From Lawsonella sp012842085 (GTDB taxonomy: Bacteria > Actinomycetota > Actinomycetes > Mycobacteriales > Mycobacteriaceae): a stretch of DNA of 64,000 nucleotides. How positions within the stretch are numbered: the first letter of the stretch is position 1; each line of letters starts with the position of its first letter. This document shows, piece by piece, positions 26,555 to 35,379 of this stretch. The stretch is taken from the NCBI GenBank assembly GCA_036749735.1, contig DAINXV010000002.1:62001-126000 (forward strand). Direction: 5' to 3'. The position numbers were made by a program, and so were the translations under genes. The notes beneath the pieces were generated by a model. That model saw only the letters and a list, made by a program, of their open reading frames with translations. It was not told where the DNA came from and ran no database searches.

Positions 26555-27711
26555 TGACTGCACCACTACGGCTCTTACACACCAGCGATTGGCACATTGG
26601 GATGACCCGGAGGCACCTTACAGACACTAGTCGTGCCATTTTCCTCAACAGCCGACTCGATGCCGTCGAAAAACTGTGCGATATTGCCACCACCGAAGAA
26701 GTCGATGGGATTGTCGTCGCCGGTGATATTTTTGACAGCCCACAACTCGCTCCCTCTGTAGTACTGCCACTACTGGAACTCCTAGGCGACGTTCCTTGCC
26801 CGGTAGTACTGGTTCCGGGAAACCATGATCCCTACCATTATGAAAGCGTTTACCGGAGTACCGCATTTTTGGAACACCAGCCCGACAATGTGCATGTCGC
26901 AGAGCAGTCGGCTGTCATGGATGCGATCCCGCACTGTGAACTCGTAGTGGGGCCATTCACTGACCGCTTCCCAACCGAAAACCCGATTTTTACGAGCACC
27001 AGAAACCTTCCAGATGAATCTGCAACACCGTACCGAGTCGTCGTGGGGCACGGGAGTGTGAACACCTTCGCGCCCGAGATGAATGAGGTGGATAATGCGG
27101 AGGTTGTGGATGTCGCTGCGCTTGAGAATTTATTGACCACCAAAAATGTTGATTATGTTGCTTTAGGCGACCGCCATTCCACCACTTCGGTAGGTGACAG
27201 TGGACGCATCTGGTATTCCGGATCACCAGAAACCACCGATTTTGATGATGTTGAGAAAGCTTCCGGAAACGCATTGCTGGTGGAGCTGGACGGTGACAGT
27301 TGTGAAGTAACCCAGGTAAAGACTGGGGAGTGGCGCTTCACCACCCTCCACGGAGAGGTTCGCAGTCTGGAGGACCTGCACGCTCTTGATGCACAACTGC
27401 AAAAGCTTCCCAAAAAACATAAACACGCTGTGAGACTCGGACTCAAAGCATATGTGCCAGTGTCTGTCATGGCTGAGGTGGAAAACTACGTGCACAAATG
27501 GGGCACCATGTTTGCAGGTTTCCACCTGTGGGAACGACACAGCGAACAACGCACTCTTCCCGACGAGCAAGATCTTGACGACTATGTGAGTGGGTATGCC
27601 AAAACAGCAGCTGAAAAACTGCTTGAGCAGGCGGAAGCAGGCGACGAAACTGCTACGAATGCGCTCACCTTGCTCTATCGGCTAGCTACCGAAAGGGGTG
27701 CCGCATCATGA
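26554..27711 (+). CDS. Mre11/SbcD-like DNA repair metallonuclease
   Basis: Calcineurin-like phosphoesterase of the Mre11 group, 385 residues, GTG start sharing a base with the preceding stop. Metal ligands: Asp12 and His14 in HTSDWHIG, Asp58 in AGDIFD, Asn90-His91 in PGNHDP, later GHGS (VVGHGSVN) and LGDRHS, where canonical Mre11 has GHxH; the second His is replaced by an Arg-His arrangement. The C-terminal 120 residues would form the capping and ATPase-binding region. The start overlaps the SWIM gene and the end overlaps the Rad50-like gene by 4 bases (ATGA), so the four genes form one unit. It resembles the Rv1277-type protein. Confidence 0.88.
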   Translation: MTAPLRLLHTSDWHIGMTRRHLTDTSRAIFLNSRLDAVEKLCDIATTEEVDGIVVAGDIFDSPQLAPSVVLPLLELLGDVPCPVVLVPGNHDPYHYESVYRSTAFLEHQPDNVHVAEQSAVMDAIPHCELVVGPFTDRFPTENPIFTSTRNLPDESATPYRVVVGHGSVNTFAPEMNEVDNAEVVDVAALENLLTTKNVDYVALGDRHSTTSVGDSGRIWYSGSPETTDFDDVEKASGNALLVELDGDSCEVTQVKTGEWRFTTLHGEVRSLEDLHALDAQLQKLPKKHKHAVRLGLKAYVPVSVMAEVENYVHKWGTMFAGFHLWERHSEQRTLPDEQDLDDYVSGYAKTAAEKLLEQAEAGDETATNALTLLYRLATERGAAS

Positions 27712-30290
27712 AAATTCACGGTGTAGAGCTGGTCGACTATCGGGGAATCGCCAATAAGAAAATAACTTTCCAGGACACAGGAATAACTGTTGTTTCTGGG
27801 CCGAACCAGTCCGGAAAATCCTCTGTTATTGAGGCCATTGGCCTGGTGCTGAACGAACAGGCCACCTCCAAAAAACAGAAAGTACGGCGAGTCCTCAAAA
27901 GAGACAGTGATCGCCCCGCAACAGTCGCCATTGATGTCACCATTGGCCCAGAGCGGCTGCACTTAGAAAAGAAATTCGGCGCGGGTCGCGGCAGCGAAAC
28001 CGTACTCACATTCCCGGCAGGAACCAAAGAGGCATTAACCGGCAGCCCAGCCCACAACTATGTGCAACAACTTCTGGCAGAACACGAAGACACAGCACTG
28101 TTTGAAGCACTGCGGTTCTTACAGGAAGAAGAACTCGACAGTTTTCAACTCACCACCCAACAATCAGCTTTGCAAGAAGCACTCGATGCTGCCGCAAACC
28201 GACACCACGAAGGCGATGAAGCGGATCTGCTGAGTGCCGTAGATACGGAATTCGCCAAATATTTCACTCCCACCGGCCGCGAAAACAAGAACTTCACCAC
28301 CCAGCGGGAGCAGGTAGCCAAGCTGTCCAAGCGGGTTGAATCCGTGCAGGATCAGGTTGCGCGGGTAAAGGAAGAATCCCAGACAGTGGAGCAACTTGTT
28401 CGGGATACTCAGCAGCTTGAAAAACAGTTCGAAGTGTCATCCACCGAAATGGGTGCAGTGCAAAAAATTGTTGAAAAACAATCCGAGGCCGCTGCACAGA
28501 TACAATCCCTCACTGCTAAAAAAGACACTATTTCTCAACAAATTAACGCTGTGCAACTCGTTATTAAGGCAGAAACTGAAAAACAGCAGCGTATTGAAAA
28601 ACTGCGTGAAAGAAAAACGCGTTTGGAGGATGAGCTTGCGCAGCTCGTGCCACTTAGCGAAGAAGAACTATCACATCGCAGAAAAGAATTAACACTCAAA
28701 GAAGAAGAACTCCAGCGGGAATCAGATTTTGTCGCAGCAGCTCAGGTGCTGGAACGTAAAGAACATTTAGAAAAACAACTCAGCAAACTGGAAAACTACC
28801 GAAACCAGATCACCGCTGTAGAAGAGCAGCTAGGAGAGAGCTCTTACGATCCAGATATCTATCAACACACGCGGGACTTATTTGAACGGATTTCCCAGTT
28901 AGCCGCTGCTCGGACATTAGCCGCAACATCTGCACGCATCGAACCATTGAACGATCAGGTGCTTGTGCAAGGGGAAAAGATTACTGCAGAAACCAGCCTG
29001 CAGATAAGTGAAGAAACCACAATTGAAGTTCCCGAAGCGGTAAAAATTGTGCTGTCTCCGGGGGAGGAAGCCGCACAATTACATGCAGAACACAACGAGC
29101 TCACCCAGCAGTTCGACAACAGTATTGCGAAATTGGGGGTGACGAAATGGGAGGAAGCAGAAAAACAAAAAGCCGAGTGGGAAGTTCAACAAGAAAAACT
29201 CAACCAGCTAGAAGTCGAATATCGGGCATACGTGCAGCAGGGAACAATAGCTGAGCTGACTCGCGAACTGGCGACATGTGAAGAAACCCTAGACACCTAT
29301 GGCGAGAAAATTGTGCAGGAAGCACAGCAGAGTGGACTAGAGCTTTCGTCGGAAGCTGACCTGCAAGCTAAGCGGACAGAGCTCACCAGGACACAGAGTG
29401 ATCTGCAAGAAGAGGAGCATAATGCGTCAGTGCTGAAAGAGCGCCGCAGTGCCAACCTTGCTGCTTTGTCGGACATTTCCACCGAACTGAAAACGTTGGA
29501 TGTGGACGTTTCTGCGCTTCACAATAATGAGGAGCACTACTCGAAGCTGAAGCTCAGTGAAACGGAACTTACGAAACGTTTGAAACTGCTTAAAGAAGAT
29601 TTGGAGTCCACCGAAGAAGCTCAAAAGAACTTTGAGCAACTTCAGGAAACAACTGCGCAACTTAAAGAGCAATTAGCTACTAGCGAGCAGGAGACAATTC
29701 GCGCCAAAGCACAACTCGAAGTTCGACTCTCGGAGGGGTATGCGGGGCAACTCCAAGAAGCGCAAAGAGAGTACGATGTTGCCAAATCGGAACTTGATGA
29801 TGTGGAAAAACATGCTGCGGCTATTGCGTTATTGCGTGAAACCCTGGAAGTGGCACGCAGCGAATCGGCACAGCATTATCAGCAGCCCTACCTCCGCACC
29901 CTCCAAAAGTTGGGCCAGAAAGTGTGGGGAGAGTCCTTCCAAGTAACAATTGATGAAAATCTTCAAATCACAAGCGCCATAACAAAAACGGGTGCTAATC
30001 CTATCGCTTTTGAGGATCTTTCTGCAGGTACCAAAGAACAGTTGGCGGTGCTTTCACGGCTCGCCTGTTTCTATCTAGTAGATAAGGGAGCAGTGCCCGT
30101 CATACTGGACGACGTGTTGGGTTACTCCGATCCAGAGCGATTGGATTTAATGGTGGAAACACTCGCTCTTGTTGCCGGATCTCAAACAAATGAAGCAGAC
30201 GGACCAGTTAAAAACGGCGGCCAAATATTTATCTTTACCTGTGCTCCGGAACGCTTCGCGGACATTCCGGCACGCCGCGAGAAGATGTAA
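27708..30290 (+). CDS. Rad50/SbcC-like SMC ATPase without zinc hook
   Basis: 860 residues. ABC-type head halves at both ends: Walker A GPNQSGKSS (31-39) after the strand FQDTGITVVS, and at the C-terminus the signature LSAGT (771-775) and Walker B VPVILDDVLGYSD (about 796-808). The middle (about 200-750) is almost continuous heptad-rich coiled coil, very high in Gln, Glu and Lys. No CxxC zinc hook is present: the few cysteines are isolated. Walker B ends Asp-Asp where Rad50 usually has Asp-Glu. Partner of the Mre11-like nuclease just upstream (Rv1278 type). Codon use in the coiled coil looks more AT-rich than its neighbours, probably because of Lys and Gln codons. Confidence 0.88.
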   Translation: MKIHGVELVDYRGIANKKITFQDTGITVVSGPNQSGKSSVIEAIGLVLNEQATSKKQKVRRVLKRDSDRPATVAIDVTIGPERLHLEKKFGAGRGSETVLTFPAGTKEALTGSPAHNYVQQLLAEHEDTALFEALRFLQEEELDSFQLTTQQSALQEALDAAANRHHEGDEADLLSAVDTEFAKYFTPTGRENKNFTTQREQVAKLSKRVESVQDQVARVKEESQTVEQLVRDTQQLEKQFEVSSTEMGAVQKIVEKQSEAAAQIQSLTAKKDTISQQINAVQLVIKAETEKQQRIEKLRERKTRLEDELAQLVPLSEEELSHRRKELTLKEEELQRESDFVAAAQVLERKEHLEKQLSKLENYRNQITAVEEQLGESSYDPDIYQHTRDLFERISQLAAARTLAATSARIEPLNDQVLVQGEKITAETSLQISEETTIEVPEAVKIVLSPGEEAAQLHAEHNELTQQFDNSIAKLGVTKWEEAEKQKAEWEVQQEKLNQLEVEYRAYVQQGTIAELTRELATCEETLDTYGEKIVQEAQQSGLELSSEADLQAKRTELTRTQSDLQEEEHNASVLKERRSANLAALSDISTELKTLDVDVSALHNNEEHYSKLKLSETELTKRLKLLKEDLESTEEAQKNFEQLQETTAQLKEQLATSEQETIRAKAQLEVRLSEGYAGQLQEAQREYDVAKSELDDVEKHAAAIALLRETLEVARSESAQHYQQPYLRTLQKLGQKVWGESFQVTIDENLQITSAITKTGANPIAFEDLSAGTKEQLAVLSRLACFYLVDKGAVPVILDDVLGYSDPERLDLMVETLALVAGSQTNEADGPVKNGGQIFIFTCAPERFADIPARREKM

Positions 30291-30352
30291 ATGAAACTAA
30301 TTTCCAGTGTTGTAAATAGGTCACAAATACTGATTTAGATTAGATAACTGAG

Positions 30353-30380
30353 GGTGTGCTAAAAAACCTAGCCGCACACC
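30353..30380 (+). terminator. Weak hairpin after the SNF2-SWIM-Mre11-Rad50 operon
   Basis: GGTGTGC (30353-30359) and GCACACC (30374-30380) pair over a 14-base loop, 63 bases after the operon stop and 34 before the next start. Only a short T-run follows (CACCTTTAATTG). It could end the operon or lie in the leader of the flavoprotein gene. Confidence 0.35.
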
Positions 30381-30413
30381 ACACCTTTAATTGTCTCTAG
30401 AAGGAGAACTTTC

Positions 30414-31868
30414 ATGGCCAGAGTCCTCGTACTCGGTGCTGGTATCTCCGGGCATACAGTTGCAATGAACCTACGTCGGTTGCTTAAGAAAAAAGAGCAC
30501 GACGTTATTGTGGTTTCCCCGCAACCAGAATGGAACTGGGTCCCGTCCAATATTTGGGTAGGAACCGGAAAAATGGCACGCAAGAAAGTCGTTTTTCCGT
30601 TAGCGCCGTTCTACAAAAAGAAGGGTATTGAATGGCACCAGGCCTATGGCCGGGTCATTCATCCTGAAGGTACCGCCGATGACCCCACTCCTTTCGTTGA
30701 AATTGAATATTCAGACGACGAAAACGCAGGGAAAACAGCGAAAGTTGAATACGATTACCTAGTCAACGCGACTGGTCCGCTGCTTAACTTTGCTGCTACA
30801 CCGGGACTTGGGCCTGCCGAAGGGCACAGCTACTCGGTGTGCACGGCAGACCATGCCCACGAAGCTGGTGAAGTTTTCCAGAAGCATATTGAGGAGATGA
30901 AGCAAGGCGCAAAGAAGAAGTTCGTGGTCGGTACCGGCCATGGAACTTGCACCTGCCAAGGTGCCGCCTTCGAGTATCTTTTCAACATCGACGGGGACCT
31001 TCGCGAAAATGGACTCCGTGATCAAGCGGAATTAATTTGGATCACCAACGAAGCCGAGTTGGGTGACTTTGGTGTCGGCGGCATGATCTTCGATGAAGAT
31101 GGCTACCGCACCAATAGCCGACTCTGGACAGAGTCACTCTTCCGCGAACGCGGCATCAAGGCAGTAGTGGGAGCCGCTGTCACCGAGGTGCGTGACGGCG
31201 AGTGCTCATATGTGGACCTTGACGGCAACAAGGGCACCATTGACTTCGACTACGCGATGCTTCTGCCGCCGTTTGCGGGCGTGAAACTAGGCGCCGTCGG
31301 CCCCAATGGAGAAGACCTCTACGACAAGGTGTTTGCCCCCAACAACATGATGAAGGTAGACGCCAAATACGGTGTAGAACGGAAAGATTGGCATGCCTCG
31401 GACTGGCCTGTCACTTACCAAAGCCCCGCCTACGACAATATTTATGCAGTAGGTATCGCATTTGCTCCGCCACACCCGATCTCTGAGCCTCGTACTGCCC
31501 CCGACGGAACGAACATCACACCGGCGCCTCCACGCACCGGTATGCCGTCGGGAGATATGGCGACCATGGTTGCCAAAACGATCGCGGAACGCGTTAAAGG
31601 CAAGAAAGTCAAGGAGCGCAATGGCTCCATGGCATATCTGGGTGCAGCCTGTGTGGCTTCCACCGGTACCGGTTTCCTAGCTGGTTCCGCCGCTTCCATG
31701 GTGATGGACCCAGTGGTTCCGAACAAGGAAGAATTCCCAGAGACGGGACGCTCGAAATACACTGTTGGAAAGATTGGGCTTTTCGGTCACTGGACCAAGC
31801 TCATGCTCCATTACCTGTTCATTTACAAAGCCAAGGGCCATCCGTTCTGGTGGCTAATTCCAGGATAA
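30414..31868 (+). CDS. Sulfide:quinone oxidoreductase-like FAD flavoprotein
   Basis: 484 residues of the SQR/NDH-2 fold. FAD-binding GAGISG (8-13) in VLVLGAGISGHT, then WNWVPSNIWVGTG (40-52) typical of SQR, and a Cys-rich site GTGHGTCTCQG with Cys179 and Cys181. Cys143 is a further candidate for the redox centre. The second FAD motif is NIYAVGIAFAPPHP, and an amphipathic C-terminus rich in Trp, His and Phe probably binds the membrane. It may oxidise sulfide and reduce quinone, but the substrate is not proven. A good AGAAGGAGA ribosome-binding site precedes ATG 30414. The 49-residue gene 10 bases downstream is probably co-transcribed. Confidence 0.8.
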   Translation: MARVLVLGAGISGHTVAMNLRRLLKKKEHDVIVVSPQPEWNWVPSNIWVGTGKMARKKVVFPLAPFYKKKGIEWHQAYGRVIHPEGTADDPTPFVEIEYSDDENAGKTAKVEYDYLVNATGPLLNFAATPGLGPAEGHSYSVCTADHAHEAGEVFQKHIEEMKQGAKKKFVVGTGHGTCTCQGAAFEYLFNIDGDLRENGLRDQAELIWITNEAELGDFGVGGMIFDEDGYRTNSRLWTESLFRERGIKAVVGAAVTEVRDGECSYVDLDGNKGTIDFDYAMLLPPFAGVKLGAVGPNGEDLYDKVFAPNNMMKVDAKYGVERKDWHASDWPVTYQSPAYDNIYAVGIAFAPPHPISEPRTAPDGTNITPAPPRTGMPSGDMATMVAKTIAERVKGKKVKERNGSMAYLGAACVASTGTGFLAGSAASMVMDPVVPNKEEFPETGRSKYTVGKIGLFGHWTKLMLHYLFIYKAKGHPFWWLIPG

Positions 31869-31878
31869 GGAGAAACCA

Positions 31879-32028
31879 ATGGCTGATCTGAATGATGCTA
31901 TCCAGCACAGGATTGATAACGCGCCTCTACCCACTAAGCAGACCCTGCGGGCACGGCAGAACCCCTTCACACAGTTCTTCCGTTTTATCTTCTTTAACCT
32001 GAAGATGCTGCGGGTTGTCTTCAAGTAG
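31879..32028 (+). CDS. Small basic protein (49 residues) after the SQR-like gene
   Basis: An open frame ATG 31879 to TAG 32028 encodes 49 residues starting MADLNDAIQHRIDNAPLP and ending NLKMLRVVFK. A textbook AAGGAGA (31867-31873) lies 5 bases before the ATG, and the start is 10 bases after the flavoprotein stop; a strong terminator follows 36 bases later. The C-terminal half (NPFTQFFRFIFFNLKMLRVV) is Phe-rich and hydrophobic with scattered basic residues, so it probably binds the membrane peripherally or as one helix. I do not recognise a family. Its placement suggests a partner or anchor for the SQR-like enzyme. Confidence 0.65.
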   Translation: MADLNDAIQHRIDNAPLPTKQTLRARQNPFTQFFRFIFFNLKMLRVVFK

Positions 32029-32063
32029 ACTGGGTTGCGCTGCAACACAAAAATTCCATAAAA

Positions 32064-32095
32064 AAGGGGCCTCCACAAAGCTGTGGAGGCCCCTT
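32064..32095. terminator. Strong bidirectional terminator
   Basis: AAGGGGCCTCCACA (32064-32077) pairs perfectly with TGTGGAGGCCCCTT (32082-32095) around a 4-base loop. It is flanked by an A-run (CCATAAAAAA) on one side and TTCTTAGTTGTTG on the other, so it can end the SQR/small-protein transcript on the plus strand and the tRNA-Arg transcript on the minus strand. Confidence 0.92.
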
Positions 32096-32106
32096 CTTAG
32101 TTGTTG

Positions 32107-32179
32107 TGCCCCCGACACGAATCGAACGTGCGACCCTTGGTACCGGAAACCAATGCTCTATCCGCTGAGCTACGGAGGC
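32107..32179 (-). tRNA. tRNA-Arg (anticodon CCG)
   Basis: On the minus strand the acceptor arm GCCTCCG pairs with CGGGGGC (one G-T pair). The D arm has TAGCTCAGCGGATAGAGC, the anticodon stem-loop is TTGGT-TTCCGGT-ACCAA with anticodon CCG, reading CGG (Arg), and the T arm has the GTTCGATTC loop. It is 73 bases long including the discriminator A; the CCA end is not encoded. It lies divergently, 123 bases from the start of argS, the gene for its own synthetase. Confidence 0.95.
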
Positions 32180-32302
32180 GAACCGTTTTAAAGTGTAGCA
32201 GTCTCTTTTCTTAGGTACCACTTGCCCCACATGCAAGCTGGACCAAGTCGGTAAGCTGCACAGGTAACACTTTATGCACGTAAACCCTTAGAATGGGGAA
32301 TT

Positions 32303-33967
32303 GTGACACCAGTAGAACTAGGAAAAGTAGTACACGCCGCCCTTACCCGGGTTGTGCAGGCAAATGGGCTCGACTCCACAGAACTTCCCGCGGAAGTTGC
32401 CGTCGAGCGCCCACGAAACCCAGAACACGGTGATTATGCAACCACCGTCGCCCTCCAATGCGCCAAAAAATTCGGCACCAACCCTCGCCAACTGGGGGAG
32501 AAGCTAGCTGCTGAACTGGCTGCAGATCCGGCAATTGCCGAAGCAACTGTGGCAGGACCGGGATTCGTGAACATGCGTCTTGCGGCAGCCGCCCAAGGCG
32601 CCCTGGTGTCAAACATTTTGCAGCAAGGCAAGAAGTTCGGAACAGGCGAACTATATGCCGGCAAAAAGATCAACCTTGAATTCGTGTCGGCTAACCCGAC
32701 CGGCCCCATCCACCTTGGGGGTACTCGCTGGGCTGCCGTCGGTGACGCACTCGGCCGAGTAATGGAAGCACAAGGTGCGGAAGTTACTCGCGAATACTAC
32801 TTCAATGATCACGGCAACCAGATCGACCGCTTTGCCCGCTCCCTAGTCGCCGCCGCACTGGGAGAAGACACCCCGGAAGATGGCTACGCGGGCGCATACA
32901 TCAATGAAATTGCCTCACAGGTTGTAATAGATGATCCGGCAGTGGTCGAAATGCCTGCGGAAGAACGACAAGAAAAATTCCGCGCAGCTGGTGTTGAGAT
33001 GATGTTCGACCACATCAAAAAGACCCTCGGGGATTTCGGAACCCACTTCGATGTCTACTTCCACGAAAATTCGTTATTCGAAAAAGGCAAAGTAGATGAA
33101 GCCATTGAGATCCTCAAAGATTCTGGAAACCTCTATTTTGAAGATGGCGCCTGGTGGCTGCGTTCCTCCGCCTTCGGTGATGACAAGGACCGTGTGGTTC
33201 TTAAATCCGATGGCAATGCCGCCTATATTGCTGGCGACATCGCCTATGTGAAAGACAAATTCGACCGCGGCCACGACCTGTGCATCTACATGCTGGGTGC
33301 GGATCACCACGGTTACATCGCGCGTCTCAAAGCTGCTGCCCAAGCAATGGGGTACGACCCCGATGGTGTGGAAGTGCTCATCGGCCAAATGGTCAATTTG
33401 GTGCGCGACGGTAAGGCCGTCAAAATGTCCAAGCGCGCCGGCACCGTCATCACCCTTGATGACCTCGTAGAAGCAATTGGGGTTGATGCTGCACGATACT
33501 CGATGATCCGCAGCTCCGTGGACTCCACTCTGGATATCGACCTCGATTTGTGGGCATCTCAGTCCAATGACAACCCCGTGTTCTATGTGCAGTACGCACA
33601 TGCACGCCTCTGCTCGTTGCAGCGGAAAGCTGACGAACTTGGTGTGGATACTGAAGCCGCGGATCTTGCTTTGCTGACCCACGAGAAGGAAGGCAAACTT
33701 ATTCGCAACCTGGGTGAATTCCCGGCAGTCGTGGCTAGTGCCGCCGAATTGCGAGAACCACACCGTGTTGCCCGCTACTTAGAGGATCTGGCTGGGGACT
33801 ACCACCGCTTCTATGACTCCTGCCAGGTACTTCCGAAAGCTGATGCCGTCGACAACGACACAGAAGCTTCCCTACATTCTGCCCGCCTAGCCCTGTGTGC
33901 TGCTGCGCGCCAGACTCTTGAGAATGGCCTCCAGCTCCTGGGCGTGACCGCACCGGAGCGCATGTGA
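32303..33967 (+). CDS. argS: Arginyl-tRNA synthetase
   Basis: Class I aminoacyl-tRNA synthetase charging tRNA-Arg. 554 residues, full length. N-terminal additional domain with ERPRNPEHGDYATTVAL, the HIGH-equivalent NPTGPIHLGGTRWAAVGD, the catalytic YMLGADHHGY, KMSKRAGT and the C-terminal anticodon-binding domain beginning NDNPVFYVQYAHARL. GTG 32303 follows GGGGAA at suitable spacing. The gene overlaps lysA by 4 bases (GTGA-type junction at 33964-33967), as in the argS-lysA operon of corynebacteria and mycobacteria. Confidence 0.97.
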   Translation: MTPVELGKVVHAALTRVVQANGLDSTELPAEVAVERPRNPEHGDYATTVALQCAKKFGTNPRQLGEKLAAELAADPAIAEATVAGPGFVNMRLAAAAQGALVSNILQQGKKFGTGELYAGKKINLEFVSANPTGPIHLGGTRWAAVGDALGRVMEAQGAEVTREYYFNDHGNQIDRFARSLVAAALGEDTPEDGYAGAYINEIASQVVIDDPAVVEMPAEERQEKFRAAGVEMMFDHIKKTLGDFGTHFDVYFHENSLFEKGKVDEAIEILKDSGNLYFEDGAWWLRSSAFGDDKDRVVLKSDGNAAYIAGDIAYVKDKFDRGHDLCIYMLGADHHGYIARLKAAAQAMGYDPDGVEVLIGQMVNLVRDGKAVKMSKRAGTVITLDDLVEAIGVDAARYSMIRSSVDSTLDIDLDLWASQSNDNPVFYVQYAHARLCSLQRKADELGVDTEAADLALLTHEKEGKLIRNLGEFPAVVASAAELREPHRVARYLEDLAGDYHRFYDSCQVLPKADAVDNDTEASLHSARLALCAAARQTLENGLQLLGVTAPERM

Positions 33968-35379
33968 CTGTAAATCCTGCTGGTAGCTGCCACGAATCCC
34001 ACGAGGTAGCAGACGTTATGGGAATTTCTCTCCCGCCGAACGATCTGGATGTTTTGCCAGAAAAAGTATGGCCTCGAAACACTACACGCGGTAGTGACGG
34101 GGAAGTGCGGATCGCGGGTGTGTCCGTCAACGACATTGTGGAAGAGTACGGCACCCCAGTTTTTGTTGTGGACGAAGATGACTTCCGTAGCCGCGCTCGC
34201 GACATGGCTGAAGCATTCGGCGGCGCAGAAAAAGTTCACTACGCGGCCAAGGCTTTCCTATCCGCCGAAATTGCTCGCTGGGTGGACCAAGAGGGACTTA
34301 GCATGGATGTCTCCTCCGGCGGCGAAATGGCGGTGGCGTTACACGCTGGATTCCCGGCAGCGCGCATGACCATGCATGGCAATAACAAATCCGAGGAAGA
34401 GATCCGCGCCGCTATTAAAGCCGGTGTTGCCCACATCGTGTTGGACTCGCTCCAAGAAATTGAGCGGGTGGACCGGATCGCCGGTGAAGAAAACGTTGTG
34501 CAAGACGTGTTTATCCGCGTTACCTGCGGGGTCGAAGCCCATACACACGACTTCATTGCCACCGCGCATGAGGATCAAAAGTTTGGTTTCTCCCTCGCCT
34601 CCGGAAAAGCAGATGAGGCCGTAGCTAAAACCTTGAACTGTGAAAACATGCGGTTGACGGGTCTGCACAGCCATATTGGTTCCCAAATTTTTGATGCCGA
34701 CGGTTTCGAAGTAGCAGCCCAACGCATCATCAAATTTTATGCGGAGGTCATCCATAAATATGGTGCGGAAGCTACCCAGGATCTCACCATTGTGGACCTG
34801 GGGGGTGGATTCGGGATTGCTTATCTGGAAACCGATGAACCTCTGACTGCGGCCGAAATCGGCGCCGATATTCGCAACATTGTGGCGACTGAAGCAGTCG
34901 CAAACGATATCCCTGAACCCTACTTGATGGTGGAGCCCGGTCGCTCCATTGTGGGACCGAGTATGGTCACCCTTTACACTGTAGGTACTCTTAAAGATGT
35001 ACACCTTCCGGGAGATGTTACTCGCCGGTATGTGTCGGTTGACGGCGGGATGAGCGACAACATTCGCACAGCCCTCTACGACGCTGAATATGACTGTCGG
35101 TTGGTAAGCCGCAGCAGCGATGCTTGCCCAGCCCTTTCCCGCATCGTTGGGAAACACTGCGAAAGCGGTGACGTTGTAGTCCGCGATACGTGGCAGCCGG
35201 CAGATATTGTGGCAGGGGATATCCTTGGAATTGCCGCCACTGGCGCCTATTGCTACGCCATGGCGAGCAGGTACAATATGTTAACTCGACCCCCGGTAGT
35301 CGCCGTAAAGAATGGCGAATCCCGACTGATACTTCGTCGAGAGACTCTCGACGACTTGCTAAGCCTGGAGGTTTCATGA
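33964..35379 (+). CDS. lysA: Diaminopimelate decarboxylase
   Basis: PLP enzyme that converts meso-diaminopimelate to L-lysine, the last step of lysine synthesis. 471 residues, GTG start inside the end of argS. The PLP lysine lies in VHYAAKAF, the PLP phosphate loop is VDLGGGFGIAY, and the substrate-binding EPGRSIVGP and the C-terminal GAYCYAMASRYNM are all conserved. It ends in an ATGA overlap with hom, so argS-lysA-hom form a coupled unit tying arginyl-tRNA charging to aspartate-family amino acids. Confidence 0.97.
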   Translation: MTVNPAGSCHESHEVADVMGISLPPNDLDVLPEKVWPRNTTRGSDGEVRIAGVSVNDIVEEYGTPVFVVDEDDFRSRARDMAEAFGGAEKVHYAAKAFLSAEIARWVDQEGLSMDVSSGGEMAVALHAGFPAARMTMHGNNKSEEEIRAAIKAGVAHIVLDSLQEIERVDRIAGEENVVQDVFIRVTCGVEAHTHDFIATAHEDQKFGFSLASGKADEAVAKTLNCENMRLTGLHSHIGSQIFDADGFEVAAQRIIKFYAEVIHKYGAEATQDLTIVDLGGGFGIAYLETDEPLTAAEIGADIRNIVATEAVANDIPEPYLMVEPGRSIVGPSMVTLYTVGTLKDVHLPGDVTRRYVSVDGGMSDNIRTALYDAEYDCRLVSRSSDACPALSRIVGKHCESGDVVVRDTWQPADIVAGDILGIAATGAYCYAMASRYNMLTRPPVVAVKNGESRLILRRETLDDLLSLEVS

